A stretch of DNA of 64,000 bases from contig NZ_JACFYZ010000001.1 in assembly GCF_015712065.1 (NCBI RefSeq), positions 124,001 through 188,000 on the forward strand, in the 5' to 3' direction. The position numbers and the translations under genes were made by a program. Position 1 is the stretch's first letter. The number at the start of each line of letters is the position of its first letter. The notes beneath the pieces are model-generated. The model was not told the origin of the DNA. It saw only the letters and a program-made list of their open reading frames with translations, and ran no database searches. Source of the DNA: Ectopseudomonas chengduensis (GTDB taxonomy: Bacteria; Pseudomonadota; Gammaproteobacteria; Pseudomonadales; Pseudomonadaceae). Shown here piece by piece: positions 34,445 through 43,445 of the stretch.

Positions 34445-34906
34445 TCAATAGGGCAGGCGCAGGCGCTCCAGTTCGGCCTTGGTGATACCCGCTTCGTCTT
34501 TCTTGCCCTGCCAGTGTTTGCCGTTCTAGGCCTCTTCACCGACCCAGGCGCGAAAGATAGCCAGGTTGGCCTGGCGCTCGGCCTCGCTGGACCCGAGGTG
34601 CTGGTACATGCCGCCGGGTTTGCCTTTGCCATTGCGCGTGCCATCGTCCAATTGGCGCATCAGCGCGCCGGTCTGCGGCCAGCCGACGAAGTGCAGCAGT
34701 TCGGCGTAACTGTCCATGCGCGGGCCGATCTGGCGCTTCTTGTAGTTGTCCTTGTGTTTCTGCCACTCGCCCCAGTACGGCGATGCAGCACCGTGGCAAC
34801 TGCTGCAGTGTTGTTGCCAGAGGGGACGGATATTCTCGCTGTAGGTGACATCGGCGTGGCCGGGCAGAGCCAGCAGGGCTAGGCTGGCGAGCAGCAGCGG
34901 GCGCAT
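34445..34906 (-). pseudogene. c-type cytochrome interrupted by an in-frame TAG
   Basis: Small periplasmic cytochrome: signal peptide MRPLLLASLALLALPGHA, one haem-c site CSSCHG. The open frame stops at an amber codon (34526-34528) after GEEA, but the same frame runs on for 26 more convincing codons (NGKHWQGKKDEAGITKAELE to the natural TGA at 34445). A TGG to TAG change at a Trp position is the simplest explanation. The haem site is upstream, so a truncated 126-residue product could still be made. Last gene of the receptor-PepSY-reductase operon. Confidence 0.82.
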
Positions 34907-35001
34907 GGAACTTCTTTATGACGGGCAAAAATTGGCTGCTGTTTTACGTCAGCTGTGGCCACTCGACCAATGGCTTGTGGCTATGGCCGCCGCGGCGCTT
35001 T

Positions 35002-36093
35002 TCAATCGATGGGCGCCAGTTGCAGTGGCGCGCGCGGGATGCAGCAGCAGGCCAGGATCTGCCCGTCGGGGACGGCGCTGGCCGCGGCCTGGCGCCATTC
35101 CACCTCGCCTGCGCAGCGGATGCGACAGCTGCCGCAATGGCCGCCCCAGCAGTCGGCCGGCAATTCGACGCCCTGTTCCTGCAGGGCGTGCAGCAGGCTG
35201 GGCTGGCCGGCGTAGTGCAGCGTCTCGCCCTGCCAGTCGAGGGCGAAGTTGCCGCTGCCGGCGCCGAGCACCTGGGCACCGAAGGCTTCCCAGTGCAGGC
35301 GCGTTTCGGCCACCCCGGCGCCGCGCAGCAATTCCAGGGCATGCTCGAGCAGGGCCTGGCCGGCGCAGAGGAAGACGTCGCAGTCGCTTGGCAGGAAGCC
35401 GGCCAGACGCGCTGCGTCCAGGCGTCCCTGCCAGGCGAGCGGCGCCTGCGGATCGCGGCTCAGCGCAGGGCAGTAGCGAAAGTCCGCGCGCTGCGCCGCC
35501 AGTTCGACGAATTCCTGGTGATAAGCCAGGGCTTCCCGGTCGCGGCCAGCGTAGATCAGTGTCGCGCTGCGGCCCAGCGGGCGCTCGGCCCACGCCTGGA
35601 GCATGGCGCGCATGGGGGTGATGCCGACGCCGCCGGCGATCAGCAGCAACTCGGGGCCATGGCTATCCGCCAGGTGGAAGTGCCCGGCCGGCGCCAGCAC
35701 CTGCAGGCGCAGGCCGGGGCGCGCTTGTTCGGCCAGCCAGTTGCTCAGGCGCCCGTCCGGCTCGCGCTTGATGCACAATTGGTAGTGCCAGGGGCGCACC
35801 TGCCAGGCCGCCAGCGAGTAGCAACGGCGTAGCGGGCGACTGCCTTCGGGCTGGGCCAGCAGGGTGAGGAACTGGCCGGCGGCGAAACGCGGCAAGGGCA
35901 GGAACCAGGGGCTGGCCAATTCCAGATGTAACAGATCGTCGCTCAGCCAGCGGCAGGCGCGTACGCGCAGGGCGAAACCCTGGCGGCGGCGCTTGCCCTG
36001 CCAGGCCAACCAGAGGCCGTGCAGGCTGAAGCCCAGCAAGAAGATCGCCCCGAGCAGGCTCAGGGCGATCAGGATGGTGGCGACAACAAGCAT
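35002..36093 (-). CDS. Membrane-anchored 2Fe-2S flavin oxidoreductase
   Basis: 363 residues: an N-terminal membrane helix (LVVATILIALSLLGAIFLLG), an FNR-like FAD domain (RRCYSLAAW), an NAD(P) domain (GGVGITPMRAML) and a C-terminal plant-type ferredoxin domain with ADCWGGHCGSCRIRC and a fourth Cys in ILACCC. This layout transfers electrons from NAD(P)H via FAD to a 2Fe-2S centre. One base separates it from the PepSY gene, so the two are co-translated and the reductase may reduce metal complexes imported by the receptor (inference). Confidence 0.88.
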   Translation of the reverse strand: MLVVATILIALSLLGAIFLLGFSLHGLWLAWQGKRRRQGFALRVRACRWLSDDLLHLELASPWFLPLPRFAAGQFLTLLAQPEGSRPLRRCYSLAAWQVRPWHYQLCIKREPDGRLSNWLAEQARPGLRLQVLAPAGHFHLADSHGPELLLIAGGVGITPMRAMLQAWAERPLGRSATLIYAGRDREALAYHQEFVELAAQRADFRYCPALSRDPQAPLAWQGRLDAARLAGFLPSDCDVFLCAGQALLEHALELLRGAGVAETRLHWEAFGAQVLGAGSGNFALDWQGETLHYAGQPSLLHALQEQGVELPADCWGGHCGSCRIRCAGEVEWRQAAASAVPDGQILACCCIPRAPLQLAPID

Positions 36094-36094
36094 T

Positions 36095-36772
36095 TCAGAG
36101 CGCGGCGCGGCGCCGCGACTGCCACCAGATCCAAACCCCGGTCAGGCCTAGCAGGGCCAGGGTGATGCCCAGCACGTCGATCCAGATCCATTCGCCGGAC
36201 TTGCCGAAGAAGGCCTTGCCGGTATGCAGGTCCATCACCAGCTTGCCGAAGGTATAGGGCTTGGGTGCGGCGCTCTGCACGCTGGCCAGCTCGGCGTTGA
36301 GCGGCGAGGGCTGCCAGGCGAGGCCGTCGCGGCTGAGCAGGGCGCCCTCGTCCTTGACGCTGGCCAGCAACTGGCCGTCCTGCAGGCGGGTAATGCCGTG
36401 CACTTCGGCGTCCAGGCGCTGTTCAATACGCTCGCCGTCGATCAGGTACAGGCCTTCCTTGCTCGCTACCCACAGCTGTTGTTGTTCGCCGAGCAACTGG
36501 CGCACCTCGACCTCGCTGCGTTGCTGCAAGTGGCCGTCGGCGCCCTGCTGGAACACCCCGTACTTGCTGCCGAACCACAGCTGGCCGTCGCCGGTCTGGG
36601 CGGCGCTGCGCAGCTCGTTTTCCTTCTCGTAGCTCATTGGCAGCCAGCTCAGCGGCAGGTCCTTGAGGCCCATGGACTTGTCGTGGGCGATGAACACCGC
36701 GGTGATGCCGACGATGAACATGGGGATGGCCAGGACGACCCCGGACCACAGGTGGATGCGGCGACTCGACAT
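36095..36772 (-). CDS. PepSY-associated transmembrane protein with propeller-like periplasmic repeats
   Basis: 225 residues. The first helix (HLWSGVVLAIPMFIVGITAV) and last helix (WIWIDVLGITLALLGLTGVW), each with the HLWxG / D-helix pattern of PepSY-associated TM proteins, flank about 150 periplasmic residues. That segment has repeated strand motifs (GQLWFGSKYGVFQQGADG, QLWVASKEGLYLIDGERI, GQLLASVKDEGALLSRDG) like two-component-regulator beta-propeller blades. A DLHTGKAFFGKSG element precedes helix 2. Siderophore-iron reductases such as FoxB use PepSY scaffolds. Second gene of the receptor operon. Confidence 0.82.
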   Translation of the reverse strand: MSSRRIHLWSGVVLAIPMFIVGITAVFIAHDKSMGLKDLPLSWLPMSYEKENELRSAAQTGDGQLWFGSKYGVFQQGADGHLQQRSEVEVRQLLGEQQQLWVASKEGLYLIDGERIEQRLDAEVHGITRLQDGQLLASVKDEGALLSRDGLAWQPSPLNAELASVQSAAPKPYTFGKLVMDLHTGKAFFGKSGEWIWIDVLGITLALLGLTGVWIWWQSRRRAAL

Positions 36773-36807
36773 GTTGTTCTCCTTCAGGCTGCGCGTTGCG
36801 CTTGTTG

Positions 36808-38973
36808 TTACCAGCGGATTTCCACGCTCATGCTGTAGAGCGGTTCGGAATATTCGCGGGTGTCTTCACGGTTTTTCAGGGTGCCGTTGGCGTTGTAGGA
36901 CAGTTTCTGTTGATCCTTCTGCGCGCGACCGATGTTCTCTGCTGCCAGACGCAGGGTCGTGGCAGCGCTCAGCTCGGCATTGACGAACAGGTCGACGTAC
37001 TCGATGGCGTCCATCTTCGTGCTGTCGCCATTGCTGCCGCTGAGCTCATCCTCGTAGGCGCCGGATTTGTTCCAGTTGCCGCCGACGGTGAGCGGCGTGC
37101 CGGGCACCAGGTACTCGAGGCCGAAGCTGGCCAGGTAACCGGGCTGCTGCTTGAACCGGCGCTTCTCGCCAGTGCTGGCGTCCTTCACCTCCGAGTCCAG
37201 CCAACTGTAGCTGGCGGTGCTGCGCAGGCCGTCTAGGCCCAGCCAGCTCAGCTCGCTGTTGAACTCCAGTTCGGCGCCCCACAGCTTGCCGTCGCCAGTG
37301 TTCTGCGTCTGGCTGTAGTACTCGCCGTCGCTGGCCTGCTCGAAGGTGACGCTCTCCATCAGGTTCTTGATGTCGCGGCGGAACAGGTTGAGGCCGACCA
37401 GGCCGCGCTGCTCGGCGAAGTAATGTTCCACGCCAAGGTCGTAGCCGATCGATTCTTCCGGTTCCAGATCCGGGTTGCCGATCTGGTTCGGGTCGGCGAG
37501 GGTGCCGCTCTTGCTCTCCGTGCTCGGGATGATGTCGTCGAACTTGGGCCGGCGCACGGTGCGCGCCACGCTGCTACGCATCGCCCAGTCGCTGGCGAAA
37601 TCCCAGCGGTAGTGCAGCGAGGGGGCGAAATGGGCTTCACGGCTGTCGGCGTCGCTGCCGGGAATCTCGCTATCGAGTTCGGCCGCTTCCCAGCGCAGAC
37701 CGGGCTTGAGGCGATGGTTATCGGCCAGCTTCCAGGTGTCGACCAGGTACAGGTCGAGGCGCTTCTCTTCGAGCTGGTAGCGATCCTTGGCCTCGCTGCT
37801 GGCGACGCTGTTGCTCTGCTTGGTCTTGTCTTTCTCGCGTTTCTTCAGGCCAAGGTCGTAGCCACCGAGCAGCTCGTGTTCATCGCCCAGCCAGTGGCTG
37901 ACGCTCTGGCCGAACTGCCATTCGCGGTCGGTCTTCTGCTCGTCCTCGGTTTCCAGTTTGTCGACAGTGCCATTGGCCTTGTAGCTCTGCTTGCTCTTGC
38001 GCTTGTGATCGTCCAGATCGCGTACGCTGAAATGGCTGTCGAGCTGAGTGTGTTCGCCCAGTGGGTGTTCCCATGCCAGCGACAGGCCGAGGTTGCGGCT
38101 GTCCATCTTCTCCTTCTCGAACTCGCTACCGTTGGCCACGTCGGCGGCCTTGAACTTGAACTTCTCCTTGTCCTTGTGCATCTCGCTGTCGAGCAGCAGC
38201 AAGTCCAGGCTGAGATGGTCGCCGTTCTCGCCCTGCCAACCCCAGTGCGGGGTCAGGTAATTCTCGAAGAAGCGCTTGGTTTCTTGCTCATGCTCACCGG
38301 CAGTCTGCACGCCGGCAGCGTTGCTGGTGATCTTGTCCTTGCCCTTGACGATGGTGCGCGACTGCCGCCCGCCACCGATCAGCCATTGCTGCTGCAGATC
38401 GGCCTGGCCCCAGATGAACTGAGCGCTACCGTCCATCGGGCGTTGATCGCCGCTGGCGGCACCGAGGATCAGTTGGCGTGTGTTGGCGCTGCGTTTCTTG
38501 AGCACGATGTTTAGCGTGCCGGCAATGCCTTGGGCGTCCATCTCGGCGGATGGCGAGCGGATCAGCTCGACGCGGTCGACCATGGCCATGGGAATCTGGT
38601 CCAGCTGCAGTTCACGTTTCTCGCCGCTGTCGGGCAGGCGACGGCCGTCGACCAGTACCTGCGAGTATTCCTTGTCCAAGCCGCGCAGGCGCAGATCCTT
38701 GTTTTCCCCGGGCGGGCCACCGAAGTGCATGCCGGGCATGCGCCGCAGGGCGTCGCCGAGGCTGCCGTTGCCGTAACGACGTAACTCCTTGCCATCGATC
38801 ACCTGCTTGGGGTTGATCGATTCGCGGCGCTCCTTGAGGGCCAGCAAATTGGCGTCCACCTCGGTATTTGGCAAGACCGCCACCGTCTCATCGGCATGGC
38901 TGGGCAGGGTAGCCAGAACCAGGCTGGCGGCGAGTAGGGATGGGGTCAGCGGATACAGGCGCGAAACGAACAC
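36808..38973 (-). CDS. TonB-dependent outer-membrane receptor with highly charged loops
   Basis: About 721 residues: signal peptide ending TLPSHA, plug domain (about 45-170; QVLVDGRRLPDSGEKREL, VELIRSPSAEMDAQGIAGTL) and barrel ending PLYSMSVEIRW with terminal aromatic. There is no STN signalling domain. The start is taken as GTG at 38973 because the frame to 39060 crosses a Fur-box-like promoter; the SD is weak. Several extracellular loops are unusually rich in Lys/Glu/Asp (for example LKKREKDKTKQ). It heads an operon with PepSY, reductase and cytochrome genes, pointing to uptake coupled to reduction of a metal complex. Confidence 0.85.
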   Translation of the reverse strand: MFVSRLYPLTPSLLAASLVLATLPSHADETVAVLPNTEVDANLLALKERRESINPKQVIDGKELRRYGNGSLGDALRRMPGMHFGGPPGENKDLRLRGLDKEYSQVLVDGRRLPDSGEKRELQLDQIPMAMVDRVELIRSPSAEMDAQGIAGTLNIVLKKRSANTRQLILGAASGDQRPMDGSAQFIWGQADLQQQWLIGGGRQSRTIVKGKDKITSNAAGVQTAGEHEQETKRFFENYLTPHWGWQGENGDHLSLDLLLLDSEMHKDKEKFKFKAADVANGSEFEKEKMDSRNLGLSLAWEHPLGEHTQLDSHFSVRDLDDHKRKSKQSYKANGTVDKLETEDEQKTDREWQFGQSVSHWLGDEHELLGGYDLGLKKREKDKTKQSNSVASSEAKDRYQLEEKRLDLYLVDTWKLADNHRLKPGLRWEAAELDSEIPGSDADSREAHFAPSLHYRWDFASDWAMRSSVARTVRRPKFDDIIPSTESKSGTLADPNQIGNPDLEPEESIGYDLGVEHYFAEQRGLVGLNLFRRDIKNLMESVTFEQASDGEYYSQTQNTGDGKLWGAELEFNSELSWLGLDGLRSTASYSWLDSEVKDASTGEKRRFKQQPGYLASFGLEYLVPGTPLTVGGNWNKSGAYEDELSGSNGDSTKMDAIEYVDLFVNAELSAATTLRLAAENIGRAQKDQQKLSYNANGTLKNREDTREYSEPLYSMSVEIRW

Positions 38974-39016
38974 GGGGCACCACTTGAGCAGGTTCGGAGA
39001 GGTGCGAAGTATATTT

Positions 39017-39035
39017 GATAATGTTTTGTATTTGT
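39017..39035. promoter_or_regulatory. Probable Fur box upstream of the TonB receptor operon
   Basis: GATAATGTTTTGTATTTGT matches 11 of 19 consensus positions and sits in an A/T-rich stretch 44 bp before the proposed receptor start. This position argues against the longer ATG start at 39060. Confidence 0.6.
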
Positions 39036-39182
39036 ATCTGCATTTGTCTTGGTTTCGCACTACCCAATACCCTGAACGCGCTGACGTTGTAGCGTCGGGT
39101 AGGCTTGCCGGTGGGTATTTTTACGGCAGCACTCGGCCCAGCTTCGACTAGGCTAAGAGAACTATCTCTGGGGAGGTCCTCC

Positions 39183-39431
39183 ATGCCGCTTGAACATCAC
39201 CCGTTGACCCGCGAATTCCCTCAGCAAGGCGACGTCATGCGCAAGCTGATGCAAAGTCACCCCCACTTCCCTCGCCTGGCTGGCGAATATGAAGCGCTGG
39301 ACAAGCGCATCTACGAAATAGAGGACGGTCGCGAGGCTGCCGACGACCTGACCTTGCAGGGGCTCAAACTGCAGCGTGTGGGCCTCAAGGACGAGATCGC
39401 CGATCTGCTGCGCAAGGCGGGCAGTGCTTGA
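39183..39431 (+). CDS. YdcH family (DUF465) small protein
   Basis: 82-residue helical hairpin protein of the YdcH/DUF465 family: PLEHHPLTREFPQ, FPRLAGEYEALDKRIYEIED and LKLQRVGLKDEIADLLRK. Function of the family is unknown. ATG at 39183 follows GGGGAGGTCCTCC. Its TGA lies inside the ANR box that precedes the paralogous gene downstream (39500). Confidence 0.88.
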   Translation: MPLEHHPLTREFPQQGDVMRKLMQSHPHFPRLAGEYEALDKRIYEIEDGREAADDLTLQGLKLQRVGLKDEIADLLRKAGSA

Positions 39432-39441
39432 TCCGGATCAA
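39428..39441. promoter_or_regulatory. Perfect ANR/FNR box upstream of second YdcH gene
   Basis: TTGATCCGGATCAA matches TTGAT-N4-ATCAA exactly. It ends 58 bp before the start codon at 39500, and TAGGCT (39464-39469) stands where a -10 would be if the box were centred near -41.5, the class II activated arrangement. It overlaps the stop codon of the preceding paralogue. Confidence 0.85.
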
Positions 39442-39499
39442 ATGAACGGTCGACGTGCAGCGCTAGGCTGGAGCCATCTTCCCTGTCAGAGGCTTCCTC

Positions 39500-39778
39500 A
39501 TGCACGTCGACCACCATCCGCTGGTTCATGATTTCCCCGAACTGCGCAACGAACTGCAGCGTCTGCGGCAGAGCGATGAACAGTTCTCTCGCCAGGCCGA
39601 AGAGTACGAAGCGCTGGACAAGCGCATCTGCCGTATCGAGGACGGTATCGAGTTGCTCGATGACGTCACCCTCAGCGCGCTGAAACTCGACCGTGTGGCA
39701 ATGAAGGACGAGTTGGCGCGCCAGCTCAAACGCGCTGCGGGGCAGTGCTGCGGTTGTGGCAATGGCTGCAAGGGCTGA
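39500..39778 (+). CDS. YdcH family (DUF465) protein with Cys-rich tail
   Basis: 92 residues, a paralogue of the gene at 39183 (both have EYEALDKRI, IEDG and KDE blocks) but ending in GQCCGCGNGCKG, a five-Gly/four-Cys tail not usual in the family and possibly metal- or redox-binding. A perfect ANR box ends 58 bp upstream with a -10-like TAGGCT, so oxygen-limited induction is likely (inference). The tail is in the same high-GC codon style as the rest and is not a frameshift artefact that I can detect. Confidence 0.86.
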   Translation: MHVDHHPLVHDFPELRNELQRLRQSDEQFSRQAEEYEALDKRICRIEDGIELLDDVTLSALKLDRVAMKDELARQLKRAAGQCCGCGNGCKG

Positions 39779-39780
39779 GT

Positions 39781-39843
39781 CGTAGAAGCCGGCTTGCCGG
39801 CGTGTTGGTGAAAGACTGATCGCCCGCAAGTGGGCTCCTGTGA
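39781..39843. repeat. REP pair
   Basis: GTAGAAGCCGGCTTGCCGGC and GCCCGCAAGTGGGCTCCTG face each other between the convergent YdcH and GNAT genes; likely bidirectional terminator. Confidence 0.7.
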
Positions 39844-39853
39844 TCAGACGTTT

Positions 39854-40348
39854 TCAATGTACGGGCGGGTTGATCAGATAAGTGAGCAGCCCGTCCGCCT
39901 CTTCTTCCGTCCACACTTCGCGCGCCGGTCTGGGCCATTCGCTCAACAGCTGCTGCCAGAAGGCGCAGGCCAACTCATCCTGGCGGTAGAAACGCAGCAG
40001 CCAGGGCCGGCCGTCGCCCATTACCTGCTGTACCAGGGCGCGACCGATGCCTTGGCGACGATACTTTTTCAGGATGAACAGATCGGCGAACTCCGGCACA
40101 TCAAGCCCGGGTAACTCGCTCTGTTCGATCAGCAGGAACCCGGCAATGAAGCCGTCGACCAGTATCAGTTGCGCACTCCAGCCCGGCTCCTGCCAATAGC
40201 GCTGCAGGTGGGGTTGGTGGATGTAGAAGCGACCGTCCGTCTCCACGTCTTCCTGCTCCCAGTCCGAGCTTTCGTAGGCGTAGAACTGGTAGAGGTTGGC
40301 CAGTAGCGGCAGCTGTTCGACGCTGGTGGGTAGCAGTTGGATCTGCAT
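39854..40348 (-). CDS. GNAT-family N-acetyltransferase
   Basis: 164-residue acetyltransferase with acetyl-CoA loop LKKYRRQGIGRALVQQVM. Beginning MQIQLLPTSVEQLPLLANL, with YAYESSDWEQEDVETDGRF typical of one pseudomonad GNAT subfamily. The frame is open upstream to 40567, but it enters the radA gene antisense; ATG at 40348 gives the family start. Divergent from radA (92 bp). Substrate unknown. Confidence 0.85.
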   Translation of the reverse strand: MQIQLLPTSVEQLPLLANLYQFYAYESSDWEQEDVETDGRFYIHQPHLQRYWQEPGWSAQLILVDGFIAGFLLIEQSELPGLDVPEFADLFILKKYRRQGIGRALVQQVMGDGRPWLLRFYRQDELACAFWQQLLSEWPRPAREVWTEEEADGLLTYLINPPVH

Positions 40349-40440
40349 ATGTGCATTCCGGGCAAAGTGGCTGTGGTCTGTAAATTTATCCAGTTGTTCG
40401 GTATCGTTCCAGCCTTCGTTCAGCGGCAGGATTGATCGCA

Positions 40441-41799
<1,359 letters not shown>

Positions 41800-41852
41800 C
41801 TAAAGTCGCGGCTAAAACCCTTCCTGCTGTACCTGCACATGTGCCAACTGCA

Positions 41853-41927
41853 GAAGCCCGCTTGCGGGCGATCATCGATAAAAGCATCGCCGGCAAGCCG
41901 GCTCCTACAGGTCCATCCGGGCTACGT
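41853..41927. repeat. REP cluster after radA
   Basis: GCCCGCTTGCGGGCGATC and GCATCGCCGGCAAGCCGGCTCC face each other, followed by a lone CATCCGGGCTACG half of the other REP family. Probably attenuates radA readthrough into the small gene at 42047. Confidence 0.75.
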
Positions 41928-41974
41928 CTCTGTATCGGCTGCGGCGTTCTGCCGCGAGTGGGGTGGGTCGAAAA

Positions 41975-41988
41975 TTGACCGAGGTCAA
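41975..41988. promoter_or_regulatory. FNR/ANR-like box upstream of 48-aa gene
   Basis: TTGACCGAGGTCAA is a perfect dyad in the FNR/CRP-family layout (TTGAC-N4-GTCAA), differing from consensus at one position per half. It ends 58 bp before the ATG at 42047, with CAGCAT at 42011-42016 in the -10 position, the same spacing as at 39428. It could also be read by another CRP-family regulator such as DNR. Confidence 0.68.
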
Positions 41989-42046
41989 TAGGTAGCAGGC
42001 TATCGGCGCGCAGCATGAAGGCGTATCCACTGAAGGAGACGCTATC

Positions 42047-42193
42047 ATGTTCCTGTTCTTCGATTTCTTTTCCCGGGCTTTCAACTTCGACACCAAGGCC
42101 ATCGAGTCGCGCGATGCACGTCGTCAGGCGCAGCGTATTCAGGCGCGTCGCCAGCGTCGTGAACAGGCAGAGGCTGCCTGCTTGCGCCACTGA
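42047..42193 (+). CDS. 48-residue aromatic/Arg-rich small protein
   Basis: Unrecognised. The N-terminus MFLFFDFFSRAFNFD is strikingly aromatic; the rest (DARRQAQRIQARRQRREQAE) is an Arg/Gln helix, giving an amphipathic or membrane-binding look. GAAGGAG lies about 8 bases before the ATG and the frame ends with a natural stop four bases before the convergent PilZ gene. Strong SD, clean upstream FNR-like box and good codon use support a real gene. Confidence 0.75.
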   Translation: MFLFFDFFSRAFNFDTKAIESRDARRQAQRIQARRQRREQAEAACLRH

Positions 42194-42196
42194 CTG

Positions 42197-42574
42197 CTAG
42201 TCGTCTTCGCCCAATGCCGCCAGTTCGCGCTCCAGCAGCTGTTCATCGCCGAGGTTGAGTTCGACCAGGCGGCGCAGGTGGCTGATGGAATCCAGGTCGA
42301 TATGGCGGCAGACGAAACCGAGCGACTGCGGCTGGGTGCGCGTCAGTACCACTTCCATCTTCACCTTGGCTTCGTCCCCCAGTTCGATAAGGGCTTCGAA
42401 GGGCTGGTTCGGGTCCCCGTTCCAATCACGTGGGGTCTTGATCAGCAGGCCCTTGAGAGAGATATCGTGCAGAGCTGCCGACCATTGTCGCTCACCCTGA
42501 GCGATGACGGTGGGGGCGTCGAAGGCGATGCGCTGAAAGCGCCGACGCTCGTTGGCTGATTCACTCATGCCCAT
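42197..42574 (-). CDS. PilZ-domain cyclic di-GMP receptor
   Basis: 125 residues with an N-terminal c-di-GMP RxxxR-like motif ([11 protein letters not shown]) and the D/NxSxxG-like [11 protein letters not shown] block, ending [18 protein letters not shown]. It corresponds to single-domain PilZ proteins that bind c-di-GMP and act on partner proteins. Convergent with the 48-residue gene. Both c-di-GMP motifs are near-consensus, so binding is likely. Confidence 0.88.
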   Translation of the reverse strand: MGMSESANERRRFQRIAFDAPTVIAQGERQWSAALHDISLKGLLIKTPRDWNGDPNQPFEALIELGDEAKVKMEVVLTRTQPQSLGFVCRHIDLDSISHLRRLVELNLGDEQLLERELAALGEDD

Positions 42575-42733
42575 ACTCCTGAAGGATTTACATCACTATA
42601 GCCAAGGCTGACGGCCCCGTGCTTTGCCGCTGTGTCGCAGCGCACAGCTGAGACACATCAGTTTGACAGGTGGCCAAGTCTCGCCAAAGCTCCTTGTGTA
42701 GTTTTTATTACTCAATATTGCGGAGCGACATAT

Positions 42734-43240
42734 ATGAGCAAGCGACTGCTGGGTAAAGGTTTGGTCTTCGGTCTGTTGAGCATGGCCAGTGTTGGTGCGT
42801 TTGCCGATGCTGCGGGCGGCAATGGCTGCGGCTGGGGCAACATGCTGTTCGAAGGGCAGCGTGGCATGGCCCCGCACTTCCTGGCCACCACCACCAATGG
42901 CACCTCGGGTAACGCCACCTTCGGTATGACCTCTGGTACCAACGGTTGCGACACCAGTGGCGCGCTGGGCTACAACGGCCGCTCCATGCTGGCGATGAAC
43001 GGCATGCTCGATTCCATCGCCGAAGACATGGCCATGGGCCAGGGCGAAGCGCTGGACGCCTACGCTACCTTGCTGGGTGTGGAGGCTCAGGATCGTGCGC
43101 ACTTCGCCAAGGTCACTCACGACAACTTCGGCAGCATCTTCAGCAAAGCCGACGTCACCAGTGAGCAGGTGCTGGCAGCCACGCTCGAGGTGATGAGCCG
43201 TGACGCGCAACTGGCGCGCTACGTGAAACAGCCGGCCTGA
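42734..43240 (+). CDS. DUF3015 secreted protein
   Basis: 168 residues with signal peptide MSKRLLGKGLVFGLLSMASV cleaved after FADA, then the DUF3015 pattern (GGNGCGWGNMLFEGQRGM, TSGTNGCDTSGALG, two conserved Cys likely disulphide-bonded). Function unknown; periplasmic or secreted. Start at 42734 after GCGGAGCG; a longer upstream frame does not match. It is followed by a strong terminator at 43257. Confidence 0.88.
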   Translation: MSKRLLGKGLVFGLLSMASVGAFADAAGGNGCGWGNMLFEGQRGMAPHFLATTTNGTSGNATFGMTSGTNGCDTSGALGYNGRSMLAMNGMLDSIAEDMAMGQGEALDAYATLLGVEAQDRAHFAKVTHDNFGSIFSKADVTSEQVLAATLEVMSRDAQLARYVKQPA

Positions 43241-43256
43241 GGCAAGTTGAAGGCAA

Positions 43257-43286
43257 AAAGAAGCCCGCCGATTGGCGGGCTTCTTT
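43257..43286 (+). terminator. Rho-independent terminator after DUF3015 gene
   Basis: GAAGCCCGCCGATTGGCGGGCTTC stem followed by TTTG; A-rich on the other flank so it could serve both strands. Confidence 0.88.
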
Positions 43287-43303
43287 GTTTCAGGCTGAGC
43301 CTT

Positions 43304-43445
43304 AGAACCTGTTCACGATCTGCCGCGCGTCGGAGCTATTGCGTTAAAAACAAGCTCGGAATGCTCATTTACCACTTGTAAACTCCGCTTCCTCGCTTGT
43401 TTTTGCCTTGTATCGCTCTAGCTCGCTAGATCGTGAATAGGTTCT
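43304..43445. mobile_element. MITE-like inverted-repeat element, copy D
   Basis: 142 bp; ends AGAACCTGTTCACGATCT and AGATCGTGAATAGGTTCT are 17/18 complementary. Its right end coincides with the last base of the glyA TAA stop. It lies between the convergent DUF3015 and glyA genes just after the terminator. Confidence 0.76.
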
